The translations under genes and the position numbers were made by a program. From the NCBI RefSeq assembly GCF_001995985.1, contig NZ_MUFC01000012.1, positions 1-64,000 of the forward strand: 64,000 bases of DNA, given 5' to 3'. This document shows, piece after piece, positions 56,196 through 63,841 of this stretch; positions within the stretch are counted from its first letter, which is position 1, and each line of letters begins with the position of its first letter. The notes beneath the pieces are model-generated. The model worked only from the letters and a program-made list of their open reading frames with translations, was not told the DNA's origin and ran no database searches. The DNA is from Salinivibrio sharmensis. Lineage in GTDB: Bacteria > Pseudomonadota > Gammaproteobacteria > Enterobacterales > Vibrionaceae.

Positions 56196-56245
56196 GCCCT
56201 GGTGGTGGAATTGGTAGACACAAGGGATTTAAAATCCCGTGGGGT
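56196..56245 (+). pseudogene. 5' half of a tRNA-Leu(UAA) gene
   Basis: The sequence GCCCTGGTGGTGGAATTG onwards has a leucine-type acceptor, D arm (GGTAGACAC) and anticodon stem-loop with TAA, then loses similarity after the anticodon stem (CCGTGGGG..). There is no variable arm, T arm or 3' acceptor. It looks like a tRNA-Leu gene cut after the anticodon arm. The 3' half is not found in this window. Confidence 0.7.
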
Positions 56246-56322
56246 GATAGATTCGTAAGTGCATGTTTTACAAGAAAAAATAGACCGTTGTCCAAACTAG
56301 TTAACACATGTGACTTCAAAAA

Positions 56323-56409
56323 GCGGGGATGGTGGAATCGGTAGACACACGAGATTTAAAATCTCGCGGCGTACGCGCTGTGCGGGTTCAAGTCCCGCTC
56401 TCCGCACCA
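56323..56409 (+). tRNA. tRNA-Leu (UAA)
   Basis: An 87-nt gene including CCA. Acceptor GCGGGGA pairs with TCTCCGC (one G-T), D-loop TCGGTAGACAC, anticodon loop TTTAAAA giving UAA, a long variable arm GGCGTACGCGCT typical of class II tRNA, and T-arm GGGTTCAAGTCCC. It sits at the border of a mobile element and is a plausible integration target. Confidence 0.95.
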
Positions 56410-56413
56410 ATAC

Positions 56414-56447
56414 AGACCTTGAGCTTCGGCTTGAGGTCTTTTTTTGT
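56414..56447 (+). terminator. Terminator after the tRNA-Leu gene
   Basis: GACCTTGAGC-TTCG-GCTTGAGGTC with one internal mismatch, followed by seven T. Confidence 0.85.
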
Positions 56448-56615
56448 GTACATGTAGTCACATGTGGTTAAAGATGACTGTCGTTATGTGTGTGACATCT
56501 AATGTAAGGGGCTAACGCTCTCACGAGCAGCAACGAGACAACCTAGAGACAGGCAATAGGCATTTCCAACACCTATTTGAATCGCGTTTTCAAATAGCAC
56601 ATCGGGAAGGTCTAT

Positions 56616-56876
56616 ATGCCTAAGAAAAAACCAGAGCCAGTATTCACTAAAGATTCACTGAAAGTAGCTTTTGAGCGACCAAATCCAGAAGATTTAGGAA
56701 TACCACTACATGACGCCCCACGGAGAGCCCGTAGTTATTTATTAGTCAGCGTTATAGGCCTCTTAATGTTGCCTTTTGAACCTACCTCAAACAGCTACGG
56801 CAGGGTGGTCTATAAGTCCTGTTTGACAGTTTTAGGCCTATATAAAATTATGAGCCCATCTTATAGACCAAGGTGA
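56616..56876 (+). CDS. Small hypothetical protein with one transmembrane segment
   Basis: An 86-residue protein, ATG 56616 after GGGAAGG. A charged N-terminal half is followed by a hydrophobic stretch YLLVSVIGLLMLPF. No family recognised. It precedes the serine recombinase by ten bases and may be co-transcribed; both belong to the putative integrated element. Confidence 0.55.
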   Translation: MPKKKPEPVFTKDSLKVAFERPNPEDLGIPLHDAPRRARSYLLVSVIGLLMLPFEPTSNSYGRVVYKSCLTVLGLYKIMSPSYRPR

Positions 56877-56886
56877 AGAGTAAGAA

Positions 56887-57438
56887 ATGGCTGTTATCGC
56901 GTATTACCGTGTTTCAACTGACGACCAAACAATCGAGAATCAACGAAGAGAGCTCAATAAGACATACCGTATAGACAAGGAGTTCGCTGATTGTGGAGTG
57001 AGCGGGACAGTTAGCGCTGAGAAGAGGCCAGAGTTTAAGAAGCTACTCGACTATGTGCGCGAAGGAGACACGCTTGTGACGGTCGATCTTGATAGATTGG
57101 GGCGAGACAGCATTGATGTGCAAAACACCGTGAGAGAGCTTCTGAGAGGCGGTGTGAACGTCATTGTGACAAGGTTAGGGGTAGACCTCAGCACAGACGC
57201 AGGAGAGCTTCTGGTGACCATTCTGTCCAAGGTTGCAGAGATGGAAAGAAGGAAGATGCTAGAGCGCTCAAATGCAGGCAGAGAGCGTGCAAAGGCAGAA
57301 GGTAAGCATATGGGTCGCCCTCACACTATAAGCAAAGAGCAGGTGCGTGAGCTTCGCTCAAAGGGGTACTCTATTAATGCCACAGCCGAGGCTTTGGGGT
57401 GCTCTGTGTCGTCGGTTAAGAGGCTACAAAAGCCATAG
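56887..57438 (+). CDS. Serine recombinase (resolvase/invertase family)
   Basis: A 183-residue site-specific recombinase. The nucleophile is Ser10 in YYRVSTDDQ; the resolvase domain continues with FADCGVSGTVSAEKRPEF and VDLDRLGRDSIDV with catalytic Arg residues, and LVTILSKVAEMERR for the dimerisation helix. The C-terminal helix-turn-helix is INATAEALGCSVSSVKRL. This size fits Tn3-type resolvases and Hin-type invertases. It would invert or resolve DNA at its own sites; the three repeats directly downstream are candidate sites. Confidence 0.9.
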   Translation: MAVIAYYRVSTDDQTIENQRRELNKTYRIDKEFADCGVSGTVSAEKRPEFKKLLDYVREGDTLVTVDLDRLGRDSIDVQNTVRELLRGGVNVIVTRLGVDLSTDAGELLVTILSKVAEMERRKMLERSNAGRERAKAEGKHMGRPHTISKEQVRELRSKGYSINATAEALGCSVSSVKRLQKP

Positions 57439-57500
57439 ATGAAATATCAACCGAATATACATCGCTGAATTCAGATATTTGTGTTGTGCGGGCTGCTTGA
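57439..57500 (+). other. Short gap between recombinase and first repeat
   Basis: 62 bp after the recombinase stop with no gene or hairpin of note; the repeat array begins right after it. Confidence 0.4.
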
Positions 57501-57800
57501 TTTACGACGTCTAATTGAAGACCCCTAGGGAAAACTTTTAGATATACATTGAGAGAGGTTAACCATTGATAGCCTCGTGGGTAGCCCTCTTCATGGTTCC
57601 TTACGTTAGCACTAGGGCATTTACAACGCCTAATTGAAGACCCCTTGGGGAAAACTCTTAGATATACATTAAGAGAGGTTAGCCATTGGTAGCCTCAACG
57701 ATAGAGCCTTGTTGTCGAGTCTTCACGCCCTCACTAAGACATTTACAACGTCTAATTGAAGAGCCCAAGGAAAAACTCTTAGATATACATTAAGAGCCCT
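57501..57800 (+). repeat. Three structured repeats, about 75 bp each at about 120-bp spacing
   Basis: Copies begin with TTTAC(A/G)ACG at 57501, 57620 and 57742. Each reads ACG(T/C)CTAATTGAAG, then a CCCC/GGGG-type palindrome, then CTCTTA-N9-TAAGAG (with paired changes in copy 1), and copies 1 and 2 end with AGGTTA..TAGCCT, another inverted repeat. Copy 3 lacks the last part. Spacers between copies diverge. They lie immediately after the recombinase gene. A fourth, degenerate copy is at 59257. Function unknown; candidates are recombinase sites, replication iterons or a structured RNA. They are too long and too irregular to be a CRISPR. Confidence 0.8.
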
Positions 57801-58382
57801 CTGTGACATCACACCACTGCTGCTGTAGTCGTAGCAGATACTAAATAGACCACCAGCACAACACTATCGCACCTTTGCTTACATGGATGAGTAGCTAAGT
57901 AGAGCGACTCTGCGTTGACTGTTATTTCACTTAATAGAAGGAGTTATCATTGTGAGCAGCAGTCGAATAGAGTGTGTCTGAGCTGTATGGTCTAGTATGG
58001 CCTATGGTCTGTTGCCTTAAGAAAATACGCGAGCGAAGCCAAGAGAGCTTTAGCTGGCCTCGTTGGATCGTTGTTCTGATTTGAATGAGTGAACTACATA
58101 GCCATAGGCAGGATTGAAGCTGCTCCTCGCCAAACTCACGGGCAACAGATAGCATGAATAAGGGGTGACAAGAATTAAACTGATTAAAAGCGCGGTCTCT
58201 TCGTATTACAGTCGTCTGTGTAAACGCTACAAGACCACTGACGCTGCACAGAGGGTTACGCTCTCACGACACACTGCCGCAATAACTCTTACCATCAGAA
58301 ACCACTACCTCACTGTACGTATCCATCTATTCCACTCAGGAGCAAGTGACCCACACCCGCTGCTTCAATGCCTATGGTTGGT
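57801..58382 (+). other. Region with no convincing gene
   Basis: About 580 bp between the repeats and the next gene. Two short open frames (at 58165 and on the minus strand at 57931) have no good ribosome-binding site or recognisable protein. A phrase CCTATGG..TGGTCT occurs near 58000 and again at 58370. Nothing more can be supported. Confidence 0.4.
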
Positions 58383-59240
58383 CTAACCATTAAACATTGG
58401 GAAAGGTACTTTAACCTCTCTCTTTAATTCAACGCCGGATTCTTTTTCGAGTATTGCTTTGAACCTTTGGTCTAGGCATGCATTCAGTACTTGTTCATTG
58501 TTTTCCATCGTGTTTTCGATATCACATAATTCTGTGGTTGCCATTGTAATCGCAGAGTTCATTAATGCCGGTCTTAGGGGGTGCTTGGGGTATATTTCGC
58601 CATGGTTATTTTTATTGAAGAGCTCTACTAAGTCATTTAAAGTATCGCCATGGCGCATTCTGAGATAGTCAACCTTTTCGGAATAAAGACAAACTGCTTC
58701 TTCGTGCACAGTGTCTTTAATGGACTCGTCTATCCTCATGATGTAGTGATTCGATTGGCTATTAGTTATCTCGAACAAAAAGCCTCTCTCTATTAGTGTT
58801 TTAATGGCGCCATCAAGAGCGAGTGAGTTTAATTGAATATCCATAAGGCTTGCTGCCATTAGTATTTCTTTTTCTCTTTCTGAAAGAGTGTCTTTAACAT
58901 TCAGATAGTGCTCAATTTTTTCGGACTTTTTGTCTTCCTTTGAAGGTGGTTCGACTAAGCTAGTTTTTATGTTGCTCGTTTTGACGATACAAACCGAAAT
59001 TAGTGTATGAAAGCCTTTAAATAATAGTAAGCCTAAGAAAAAACCCAAAACCCCAAGCATAAATATGACATATGAAACATGCTCTTCGGGTAATGGTTTC
59101 AATAATAAAGTTTTGGTTGCGATAATAAGAGGTGTGAGTATTGCGGACGAGATGGCGACTATGATACGTAAAAGAAAAATCGCACTAGATTCACTAAGTT
59201 TTTGAACTGAGCTTATTAAGCACTCCGAAAATTTCACCAT
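58383..59240 (-). CDS. Hypothetical membrane protein with two N-terminal helices
   Basis: A 285-residue protein. Two hydrophobic segments at about 20-42 (FLLRIIVAISSAILTPLIIA) and 55-88 (VIFMLGVLGFFLGLLLF) form a hairpin, followed by a long cytoplasmic domain of about 195 residues rich in charged helices. The layout recalls phage-exclusion proteins such as SieB, but I see no signature that proves it. Start ATG 59240, on the minus strand; the fourth repeat copy lies just upstream. Confidence 0.7.
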   Translation of the reverse strand: MVKFSECLISSVQKLSESSAIFLLRIIVAISSAILTPLIIATKTLLLKPLPEEHVSYVIFMLGVLGFFLGLLLFKGFHTLISVCIVKTSNIKTSLVEPPSKEDKKSEKIEHYLNVKDTLSEREKEILMAASLMDIQLNSLALDGAIKTLIERGFLFEITNSQSNHYIMRIDESIKDTVHEEAVCLYSEKVDYLRMRHGDTLNDLVELFNKNNHGEIYPKHPLRPALMNSAITMATTELCDIENTMENNEQVLNACLDQRFKAILEKESGVELKREVKVPFPMFNG

Positions 59241-59256
59241 TCCACAATCCTATCTA

Positions 59257-59336
59257 AATATGACGTCTGATTGAAAGCACCAAGGGAAAGCTTGAGATAT
59301 ACTCTCAGTAGAAGCCTTGATTTTAGGTAGCCTAGC
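59257..59336 (+). repeat. Fourth, degenerate copy of the structured repeat
   Basis: GACGTCTGATTGAAAG, then CACCAAGGG, then CTTGAGATATACTCTCAG and TAGGTAGCCT follow the same order of elements as in copies 1-3. It lies in the 5' region of the gene at 59240 and 1.5 kb from the main array. Confidence 0.6.
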
Positions 59337-59536
59337 GTTATCTTTAACAAGTTATGCCAGGCTGCAGATGAGAGTGTTGCACTTCGCGGTTGAATCCGCG
59401 AGACCCTAGCTACCTTTGCTCTCCTTGCTGTCCCAACAGGCACAGGCACAGTTATCCTTCTGTGCCTGTCTTTCTAACACTTGGTCAGGTTGAAGGAAAT
59501 CGAGAGTTTTCTGACTAGTAATCTCATAGGCCACTA
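59337..59536 (+). other. Gap with a short inverted repeat
   Basis: 200 bp with no gene. CAGGCACAGGCACAG and GTGCCTGTCTT near 59440-59470 form a partial hairpin that may be a terminator for the minus-strand gene at 59537. Confidence 0.35.
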
Positions 59537-60115
59537 TCATCCGTCATTCATCGCGTCTCCATATCCCGCTTCCGCCTGTAGCGAGGCAATCATATTCTTT
59601 AACTGCATATTCTCAATGGTCGATAGACTGTTACCCTTACCGTCCATCAAAAACTCTAACTGAGGCTTAGTCATAGGCTTGTTTGCGATAAACATAGCAT
59701 ACAGGCGGTCTACCTCATTGCCATTCACGTCGCTGTCTGCTGGCGACATAAGCTGTTCTGGCTCATTCACCTGTAAACCAGTCAATTCAGCAAACAGCTT
59801 CTTGTTCAGTCGATACACATTCACCAGATGACCACCTTTGTCGCTGGTCGAAGAATGCTTTTCAATGATACCGGAGGCGACCAGACGCTTCACATTGGCA
59901 CTTACGGTCGTAACAGACCAACCTGTATCACGCGCCAAGCGTTTCAGTGATGGGTAGCACACAAAATCGCTGTCAAAATAAATAGATAGCTGCATTAGAA
60001 GAAAGCGTTCGTTTGCCTTTAGGTTAAGCGTTTGTGGGGGAATCTGTCCTAGCATCTTGGTCATCTCAAACTGTGTTTCAGGAAATTTGATAGCTTCGCG
60101 CTTAGTGTTTTTCAT
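59537..60115 (-). CDS. Winged-helix DNA-binding protein
   Basis: A 192-residue protein, start ATG 60115 (MKNTKREAIKFP) chosen over an earlier in-frame Met at 60190 that has no support. The segment LKRLARDTGWSVTTVSANVKRLVASGIIEKHSS is a winged helix-turn-helix of the ArsR/MarR or Rep-like kind, followed by VYRLNKKLFAEL. The C-terminal region is helical and unrecognised. It may be a replication initiator or repressor of the element. Confidence 0.75.
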   Translation of the reverse strand: MKNTKREAIKFPETQFEMTKMLGQIPPQTLNLKANERFLLMQLSIYFDSDFVCYPSLKRLARDTGWSVTTVSANVKRLVASGIIEKHSSTSDKGGHLVNVYRLNKKLFAELTGLQVNEPEQLMSPADSDVNGNEVDRLYAMFIANKPMTKPQLEFLMDGKGNSLSTIENMQLKNMIASLQAEAGYGDAMNDG

Positions 60116-60446
60116 TATAGCGTGCCTAAAGACTGTTGTGTACCTATCAAGAAACACAAGAAGAGTATCACTGGCTACTTGAATGCACAAGCGACTAATA
60201 AAAATTACTGTTCTATTTGATTGTTTAATAAACTTAACTAGGCATCCCTATGGTACTTATGTTTCTTGAGACCCCCTTTTAAAACTTTATCTGGCGACCC
60301 TACTCAAGCAAGTGGTAACAAACAAATCATTATAAACAAAACATTAAAACAAAGGGCTTACGCCGCTACCGCTCAATTTTTTTCTGTCTCTAAAGTGAAA
60401 AAGATAAGTGCAGAGCATCTTGATACTCTTGGGCTGTAATCAAGAC
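60116..60446 (+). other. Gap between divergent element genes
   Basis: About 330 bp containing the presumed promoters of both flanking genes. A stretch TTGAGACCCCCTTTTAAAACTTTATC at about 60267 distantly resembles part of the structured repeat. Nothing else of note. Confidence 0.35.
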
Positions 60447-60695
60447 ATGGAGACCAAAGCAATGCAGCTTTACCTGAACTACCGCAATGGGACGCTATCG
60501 ATCGATGAAGCACGGCTCTCAGACGAAGAAAGCGACCTCCCCACGATCTTATTCAACTACCAGTACACGCCACACGTCGTGAAGACCATGACGCTTGAAG
60601 AAAACTCAGTGCAAGGCTTGAGTGATGTGGTCGGTGATGTGAGCTGGCGCGAAAAGCACAACTTCGATGAAATCTATGACGAAGCCTATAGCTAG
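60447..60695 (+). CDS. Small acidic hypothetical protein, followed in frame by a possible extension
   Basis: An 82-residue protein from ATG 60447 (a GTG at 60408 would add 13), rich in Asp, Glu and Tyr, ending at TAG 60693-60695. The same frame continues for 29 codons to TAA 60783-60785, reading LLFQLRIQEALERDKIDEDF and further acidic residues, which looks protein-like. This could be a nonsense mutation or a longer gene read through an amber codon. No family recognised. The acidic character suggests a DNA-mimic or small regulator, which is speculation. Confidence 0.45.
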   Translation: METKAMQLYLNYRNGTLSIDEARLSDEESDLPTILFNYQYTPHVVKTMTLEENSVQGLSDVVGDVSWREKHNFDEIYDEAYS

Positions 60696-60785
60696 CTACT
60701 GTTCCAACTCAGGATCCAAGAAGCCCTTGAACGCGACAAGATAGATGAAGATTTTGGTCTCATTGATGGGGAAGTGAACCCATAA

Positions 60786-61263
60786 GCCTGGTCAGCTCGA
60801 ACCAGTTTTTAAACTACGGTAAAATTTTGGTTGTCTTAGTGTTTATACAGTCGCTACTATCTGGCATAGTGCACAGGTTTCTCTCACAAACCAGCACACA
60901 GGCACGCTCACAGCCTTGGTTAGATCGAGCCATATTGGTCACTAATTGAACACTGGAAGTTCTACTTGAAAAAATCTGAAAGCCCTTTTCCTAAATAATG
61001 AATTGGGGCTACCCCCACAACCCCATCTGCACAAACCCTGATAACCAAATAGACATGCATGACATTATCCTTTAATGCATTAGTAATGCTGAGATGAGTG
61101 CATATATATCCCTTTAGGCTCTCCTAATGTGTTACACCCTGTGGATTTAGAATCCCTTTTAGTGACAAGTAGAAGCACTCGACCTTTTCCCTGCTGTATT
61201 GTACTACCCGGCGAGTACAGTCTCCTGCCGTGGGGGAAACCCACAGCCAGACTCACAGCACCA
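60786..61263 (+). other. Region with no convincing gene
   Basis: 478 bp without a supportable open frame or RNA gene. Low-GC stretches alternate with C-rich ones; CTACCCCCACAACCCC at about 61010 is notable. It leads into the tandem repeat. Confidence 0.4.
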
Positions 61264-61378
61264 CACAAAGCTACCACATAGACCACGTACATTAAGCAAG
61301 GCACAAAGCTACCACATAGACCACGTACATTAAGCAAGGCACAAAGCCACCACATAGACCACACACAGCCGCGCATTA
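61264..61378 (+). repeat. 38-bp tandem repeat, two full copies and a partial third
   Basis: Copies begin CACAAAGCTACCACATAGAC at 61264 and 61302; the third, at 61340, changes to CACAAAGCCACC and diverges after the first about 22 bases. Period 38 bp. A CA- and ACAGCC-rich tract follows to about 61450. It could be a replication iteron array, a partition site or just a slippage product. Confidence 0.8.
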
Positions 61379-61942
61379 AGCCAAGCCAACCAAGTGCATT
61401 AAGACAACCTCACACAGCCGCACAGAGACAGACACACAGCCGCACACTAGGCCAAGCATTACGCCCATATAAGATAGAAACGGTCGGCACCAATATGATT
61501 AGTTCAGCTTAGTCAATGTATTTGTACCTATTGGGTGGTCTAATGTGGTCTATATGCTCATTCTTTAACCTGATTGTGCTGGGGAATGAATAATGTTGAA
61601 CAAAAGGTGCTTTTGTTTCTAGCTTGGTGTAGCGCATATTTAGCGATAGGCTGCTACAGGTTGGGCCGGAGTGTGCTAGTTATAGGGTTTAGGAGGCGTC
61701 AAGCCAAATGCTTATGGAGGTCTACAAACCAAGGAAGCATTTATAGTTATGCATAGATGTGTGTTTAAGTGGGCGGGTGTCTGGTTTTTTCAGGTGATAA
61801 CACTTTGACTTTCCAATTCATCATGGATAAAAGCATGCATGTCAAGCGTGAAAATTGACAGCTAGAAAGGTATCTTTTACATGAGCGTATTGAAATCAGG
61901 TATTGACATACATGCCATTGTAATCGATTTTTATTACCGCAA
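61379..61942 (+). other. Region after the tandem repeat
   Basis: About 560 bp. ACACAGCCGCACA repeats fill the first 70 bases. A 56-60-codon open frame at 61586-61756 encodes a possible short membrane peptide (VLLFLAWCSAYLAIGCYRLG) but has no ribosome-binding site; I do not call it. The rest is AT-rich. Confidence 0.35.
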
Positions 61943-62149
61943 ATGGATGCGCATGATATAACTAATACGGAGAAGATAACTGTAGACACCACATGGTATG
62001 CTTTAAAGGCAGACCACCTAGTAGATGCGGTGTCTATATTAGAAGGTTGTAAAGCCGAAGGTTTTCCGTGTATTGAAACACACGTGGGAACGTTTATAGG
62101 AGTTGAAAAATATGGAGCCATTCCCAAGTGCTGCTTGTCAGGCGTTTAA
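61943..62149 (+). CDS. Small hypothetical protein
   Basis: A 68-residue soluble protein from ATG 61943, no clear ribosome-binding site. The sequence TWYALKADHLVDAVSILEGC is protein-like. Its 3' end overlaps the next gene in another frame by 38 bases, including that gene's ribosome-binding site, which suggests coupling. Low certainty. Confidence 0.45.
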   Translation: MDAHDITNTEKITVDTTWYALKADHLVDAVSILEGCKAEGFPCIETHVGTFIGVEKYGAIPKCCLSGV

Positions 62150-62462
62150 GAAGCAAATACTAGCCTTTCGCGCCCTTGTTAGCCAAGAGTTTCATCCAGT
62201 ACAAATGATGATTTTTCTTGATGTTATCAATCAGCCTAAAGGCACTGTGACGGCCTCTTACGTACAGCATGCTTATGGTGTGTCACAGGTTTCAGCATCA
62301 CGCCACTGTAGAGCATTGACCAAGCGCGTTAACGCTAACCGTGCAGGGCACGACCTCTGTTACTGGCAGCTTGATGATTATGATTTCCGCACCAAGGTAC
62401 TTGTGCTTACTGAGAAGGGTGAGCAGGTAGCAGAAGAAATGCGCCAGCACTTCACACGCTAA
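62112..62462 (+). CDS. MarR-like winged-helix regulator
   Basis: A 116-residue protein starting at ATG 62112, with AGGAG at 62098-62102. HPVQMMIFLDVINQPKGTVTASY then YGVSQVSASRHCRALTKRVN is a winged helix with recognition helix, and the ending KVLVLTEKGEQVAEEM is the usual wing and last helix of MarR/phage repressor-like proteins. Possibly regulates the integrase downstream. Confidence 0.8.
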   Translation: MEPFPSAACQAFKKQILAFRALVSQEFHPVQMMIFLDVINQPKGTVTASYVQHAYGVSQVSASRHCRALTKRVNANRAGHDLCYWQLDDYDFRTKVLVLTEKGEQVAEEMRQHFTR

Positions 62463-62534
62463 CGTCTCTGTTTAGCGACATGGGTTATACAAGGCGGCTA
62501 CGGTCGCCTTTCTATTAACCTAAAGGAGGACGTA

Positions 62535-62756
62535 GTGACTATTCAGTACGCATCGAAGGGTATTGATAGGAGTGTCGTTAGAAGGGCTGAGAAAAAGCTA
62601 GCAATGGCAGAGCGAGACCCAAAAAGGATGATAAGAAAGCTACGCAAGCAAGGCTCAAAGGTCATTGAGGTGGGCATGAATTACAGGCTCATAGACCACG
62701 GCAAGGGCTGGCGGCTTGTTACCCATAGCCAATATAATCGGGAGGTCTGGAAATGA
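62535..62756 (+). CDS. Small basic protein upstream of the integrase
   Basis: A 73-residue strongly basic protein with GTG start and an excellent AAAGGAGG ribosome-binding site. GSKVIEVGMNYRLIDHGKGW resembles small proteins of phage-type modules, possibly with a RelE-like strand order, but no family can be claimed. Overlaps the integrase start by four bases (ATGA), so it is coupled to it. Confidence 0.65.
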   Translation: MTIQYASKGIDRSVVRRAEKKLAMAERDPKRMIRKLRKQGSKVIEVGMNYRLIDHGKGWRLVTHSQYNREVWK

Positions 62757-63832
62757 GCGAGGCGGCAAGCAAGCACAAGATCGTAGTTAGGAAGCGCGGC
62801 AACTCATACCAAGCTGATTTTAAGGTTGACGGCAAGCGTCGCCAGATAAGCAGGAAGACGGAAGAGGAAGCCAAGCAGGCAGCCTTAGAAGCGTTAGGCG
62901 TCAAGGAGAAAGCGCCAGAGAAGACGGGCATCACGCGCTATGAAAACGTAGAGCTGCTAATCAAACAAGGCACAAGCAAAAAGAATACGCTTGAGTATGC
63001 CTTTATCCGTGCCTGTAAGCGTAAGTGGAACGACGACCAGAAGGACAGCCAAAAGACACGCAGAATAGCTATGAGGCTGCTTGATTACTTTGGCTGGAAG
63101 ACTCACCCGAAAGAAATCACATCGTTTGCGGTGGCTGAGTTCTGCGACGAGATGATAGACCAAGGAAAATCAGGCAGCACTATCAATAGGTATCTGAGTT
63201 GCCTTAGCGTGATAATGCGAAACGCTGCGGTGGTCGGTGTGATTGACTCATTGCCGTACATCGAGCGAGCCAAGGAAGGAAAGAGGCGCGACCGTTTCTT
63301 CACTGAGAAAGAGGAAGCGGCAATGATTGCTTTCATGGAGGACACAGGGCGCTCTGATTTTGCTGACTTCATCAAGTTGGGTATTGATACAGGGTGCCGC
63401 ACAGGGGAGCTAATCGGTCTTTGCTGGGGCGACGTGGCAGATGATGGCCAAAGTATTCTATTGCGAGACACAAAGAACGGTGAGCAGCGTAGAGTTCCCC
63501 TCCTAAAGCGGTCTGCAAAGACACTGAGAAAGCGCAAGGCCACTACAGAGGCCACAGGGCAGCACGACAAGGTGTTTAGCACCATGACACATGATAAGCT
63601 GTCTTGGCATTGGCGCATCATGCGCAGGGAGCCGGGCTTTGCAAACGATCCATGCTTTGTGCCTCACGTAATGCGTCACACATGCACAACAAGAATGGCG
63701 TCGCGCAATATAACATCAGGCAAAATGATGGAATGGTTAGGCCACAAGTCGCCAGCAATGGTGAAGCGTTATACCCATATGAACATCACGCATCTTCAAG
63801 ATATTCGCAAGCTGTTGGACACGAAAAAGTGA
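62753..63832 (+). CDS. Tyrosine recombinase / integrase
   Basis: A 359-residue integrase. N-terminal arm-binding region and SAM-like core-binding domain (residues about 65-160, with INRYLSCLSVIMRNA), then a catalytic domain. Catalytic residues: Arg216 in GCRTGELIGL, the His/Arg pair in HVMRHTC (His305, Arg308), and the nucleophile Tyr340 in KRYTHMN. It would integrate and excise the element, probably at the tRNA-Leu. Last gene on this strand before a partial open frame at the edge. Confidence 0.9.
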   Translation: MSEAASKHKIVVRKRGNSYQADFKVDGKRRQISRKTEEEAKQAALEALGVKEKAPEKTGITRYENVELLIKQGTSKKNTLEYAFIRACKRKWNDDQKDSQKTRRIAMRLLDYFGWKTHPKEITSFAVAEFCDEMIDQGKSGSTINRYLSCLSVIMRNAAVVGVIDSLPYIERAKEGKRRDRFFTEKEEAAMIAFMEDTGRSDFADFIKLGIDTGCRTGELIGLCWGDVADDGQSILLRDTKNGEQRRVPLLKRSAKTLRKRKATTEATGQHDKVFSTMTHDKLSWHWRIMRREPGFANDPCFVPHVMRHTCTTRMASRNITSGKMMEWLGHKSPAMVKRYTHMNITHLQDIRKLLDTKK

Positions 63833-63841
63833 TAGAACAAG

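Noticed and set aside
57501-57800. CRISPR array
   Set aside because: Units are about 75 bp at 120-bp spacing with internal hairpins and only three copies; no cas genes are near.
58165-58386. 73-codon open frame on the + strand
   Set aside because: No ribosome-binding site and no protein-like pattern; it overlaps the end of a clear minus-strand gene.
61574-61756. 60-codon frame encoding a possible membrane peptide
   Set aside because: No Shine-Dalgarno sequence and poor support; mentioned only in the region note.
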